Source of the DNA: Bacillota bacterium
Lineage (GTDB): Bacteria; Bacillota_G; Limnochordia; DTU010
Reading direction: 5' to 3'
Length of the DNA stretch: 13,861 nucleotides
NCBI GenBank assembly: GCA_012799255.1
Contig: JAAZLQ010000183.1
Coordinates: forward strand, 1-13,861
Shown: positions 12,983 through 13,861 of the stretch, one piece after another
How the letters are laid out: each line of letters opens with the position of its first letter
Position numbering within the stretch: position 1 is the first letter of the stretch
The notes under the pieces: model-generated
The model's database searches: none
The model's input: the letters and a program-made list of their open reading frames with translations, nothing else
Told to the model about the DNA's origin: nothing
Position numbers and translations under genes: made by a program

Positions 12983-13861
12983 CTACCCTTGATTGATCCT
13001 GACCAACTGTTCGTAGGCAGCAAGCACCCCATGTTCACCATTACTAAGTACTGTAACAACTAGGGGAGTGTGCAAATTGCCACCAAAAACCACTTGGGCT
13101 CCCGGTGCTCTACCTTCGATTTTATAGATCTGCTGCAGTCCGTCCCAGTAGGGGGCTAAGAGAGCATCAACTATCTCCCGTGGCAAAAACTCCCCTTGCG
13201 CCAAGAGTTTCCACAACCGGGTTAGATCTGGAGCAGTAGAAAAAAGCTGAGGAGTCAAGCTCTCGCCCAAGATAGCATAAATGTTTTCTACCATTTGACC
13301 ACTTTTCGTTGTGGTATAACCGCTAGCAGCAGAAGCGGGCAGCTGATCTAGAAAATAATATGCAGATTGACCCATTTCACCCGGAATCAGAACCTCTTGA
13401 CTGACCACATTCCAAGGAGCTTGTCCGGTGAGTTCTTCCAATCGCTCTTCCCAAATAGGTTCTGCGCTAAACTCCCCTACTAGTTCCCTAACCAGCTTGC
13501 CCTGGACAAGTAGGCGAGCCAAGGCAACCTGAGCGAAAAACTCCCTCATCGAGCCCAGATTAAAGGCAGTGTAGAGGTTATTCTTGATCCCAAAGCGTCT
13601 GTTAGCCATGCCATAGGCACCACGGAATCGCATCTCCTGCCCCACTGCCACTTGAATAGCACCAGCAAAATCATCTGTGACCGAGAATCTTTCGTACTGA
13701 CTATCCCAAGTGCTAACCGCATCGGACCCTCTAAACTCAAAACTCTCATCCAGTTTCGGAACCACCACAGGCACCTTCAGTTCTTTTTGGAGCAACTCAG
13801 CAAAACCATGGCTACTTTCTTTTTCGCCATGGGTCACAAAAATGCGACCAATATGACGAAA
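12983..13861 (-). CDS. MBL-fold/beta-CASP-type metallohydrolase C terminus fused to a degenerate serine beta-lactamase-like domain (partial)
   Basis: The frame is open to the right window edge (RHIGRIFVTHGE...), so the start lies outside; the GTG at 13837 encodes the Val of VTHGE and is internal. The first visible part, RIFVTHGEKESSHGFAELL followed by VPVVVPKLDESFEF, is the C-terminal motif of RNA-processing MBL/beta-CASP hydrolases. From about residue 50 (counting that Val as 1) it changes family: DDFAGAIQVAV, FRGAYGMANRRFGI, FNLGSMREFFAQVALARLLVQGKL, ASGYTTTKSG and VVTVLSN follow the order of serine beta-lactamase/PBP-like hydrolases (PF00144 type). The S-x-x-K catalytic pair reads Ser96-Met-Arg-Glu99, so the lysine is lost, and I see no YxN or HxG motif. 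The middle is also shorter than in active members. It is probably a binding or structural domain. Its stop abuts ung. Confidence 0.75.
   Translation of the reverse strand, partial: FRHIGRIFVTHGEKESSHGFAELLQKELKVPVVVPKLDESFEFRGSDAVSTWDSQYERFSVTDDFAGAIQVAVGQEMRFRGAYGMANRRFGIKNNLYTAFNLGSMREFFAQVALARLLVQGKLVRELVGEFSAEPIWEERLEELTGQAPWNVVSQEVLIPGEMGQSAYYFLDQLPASAASGYTTTKSGQMVENIYAILGESLTPQLFSTAPDLTRLWKLLAQGEFLPREIVDALLAPYWDGLQQIYKIEGRAPGAQVVFGGNLHTPLVVTVLSNGEHGVLAAYEQLVRINQG

Noticed and set aside
1..13861. Mobile elements, CRISPR, tRNA/rRNA genes or defence islands
   Set aside because: Reading both strands, I found no transposase, integrase, direct-repeat array, tRNA cloverleaf or defence gene.

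Overview
The window looks like chromosomal DNA from a low- to mid-GC Gram-positive bacterium, most likely an anaerobic, Clostridia-like member of the Bacillota. Strong AAGGAG-type ribosome binding sites, frequent GTG and TTG starts, a NiaR/NiaX niacin module, a lipoprotein-anchored subtilisin and a ferredoxin-tailed aldo/keto reductase all fit this. Genus or species cannot be named from the sequence. Coding density is very high: no gene-free stretch exceeds about 150 bases, and I see no tRNA, rRNA, CRISPR array, transposase or phage gene.

Layout. 2-757 (+): C-terminal part of a THUMP-type 23S rRNA methyltransferase cut by the window edge, followed by a bidirectional terminator. 809-4484 (-): a tight three-gene operon transcribed as PLP aminotransferase, glycerate 2-kinase, GntP-family permease. 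The order suggests glycerate uptake and phosphorylation, perhaps joined to serine/hydroxypyruvate transamination. 4629-6184 (-): uridine kinase (udk) followed by an EamA-type drug/metabolite exporter, ending in a terminator whose stem contains the stop codon. 6263-6769 (+): DJ-1/PfpI protein.

6758-7883 holds the niacin module. niaR (-) and niaX (+) diverge from overlapping promoters that share one perfect 22-bp palindrome, which reads as a self-contained niacin-responsive switch. 7851-8987 (-) is an aldo/keto reductase with two C-terminal [4Fe-4S] motifs, and 9105-10280 (+) is rmuC.

10270-13861 (-) is one transcription unit: an MBL/beta-CASP-type protein cut by the right edge, then ung, then a large lipoprotein subtilase. 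The MBL-type protein carries at its C terminus what looks like a degenerate serine beta-lactamase/PBP-like domain that has lost its catalytic lysine. This fusion is the most unusual item in the window. The subtilase is also unusual: its lipid anchor and extra N-terminal domains precede an I9-like propeptide.

Three convergent gene pairs overlap tail to tail (12, 33 and 11 bp). In two of them a strong stem-loop lies about 30 nt past the stop, inside the opposing gene.
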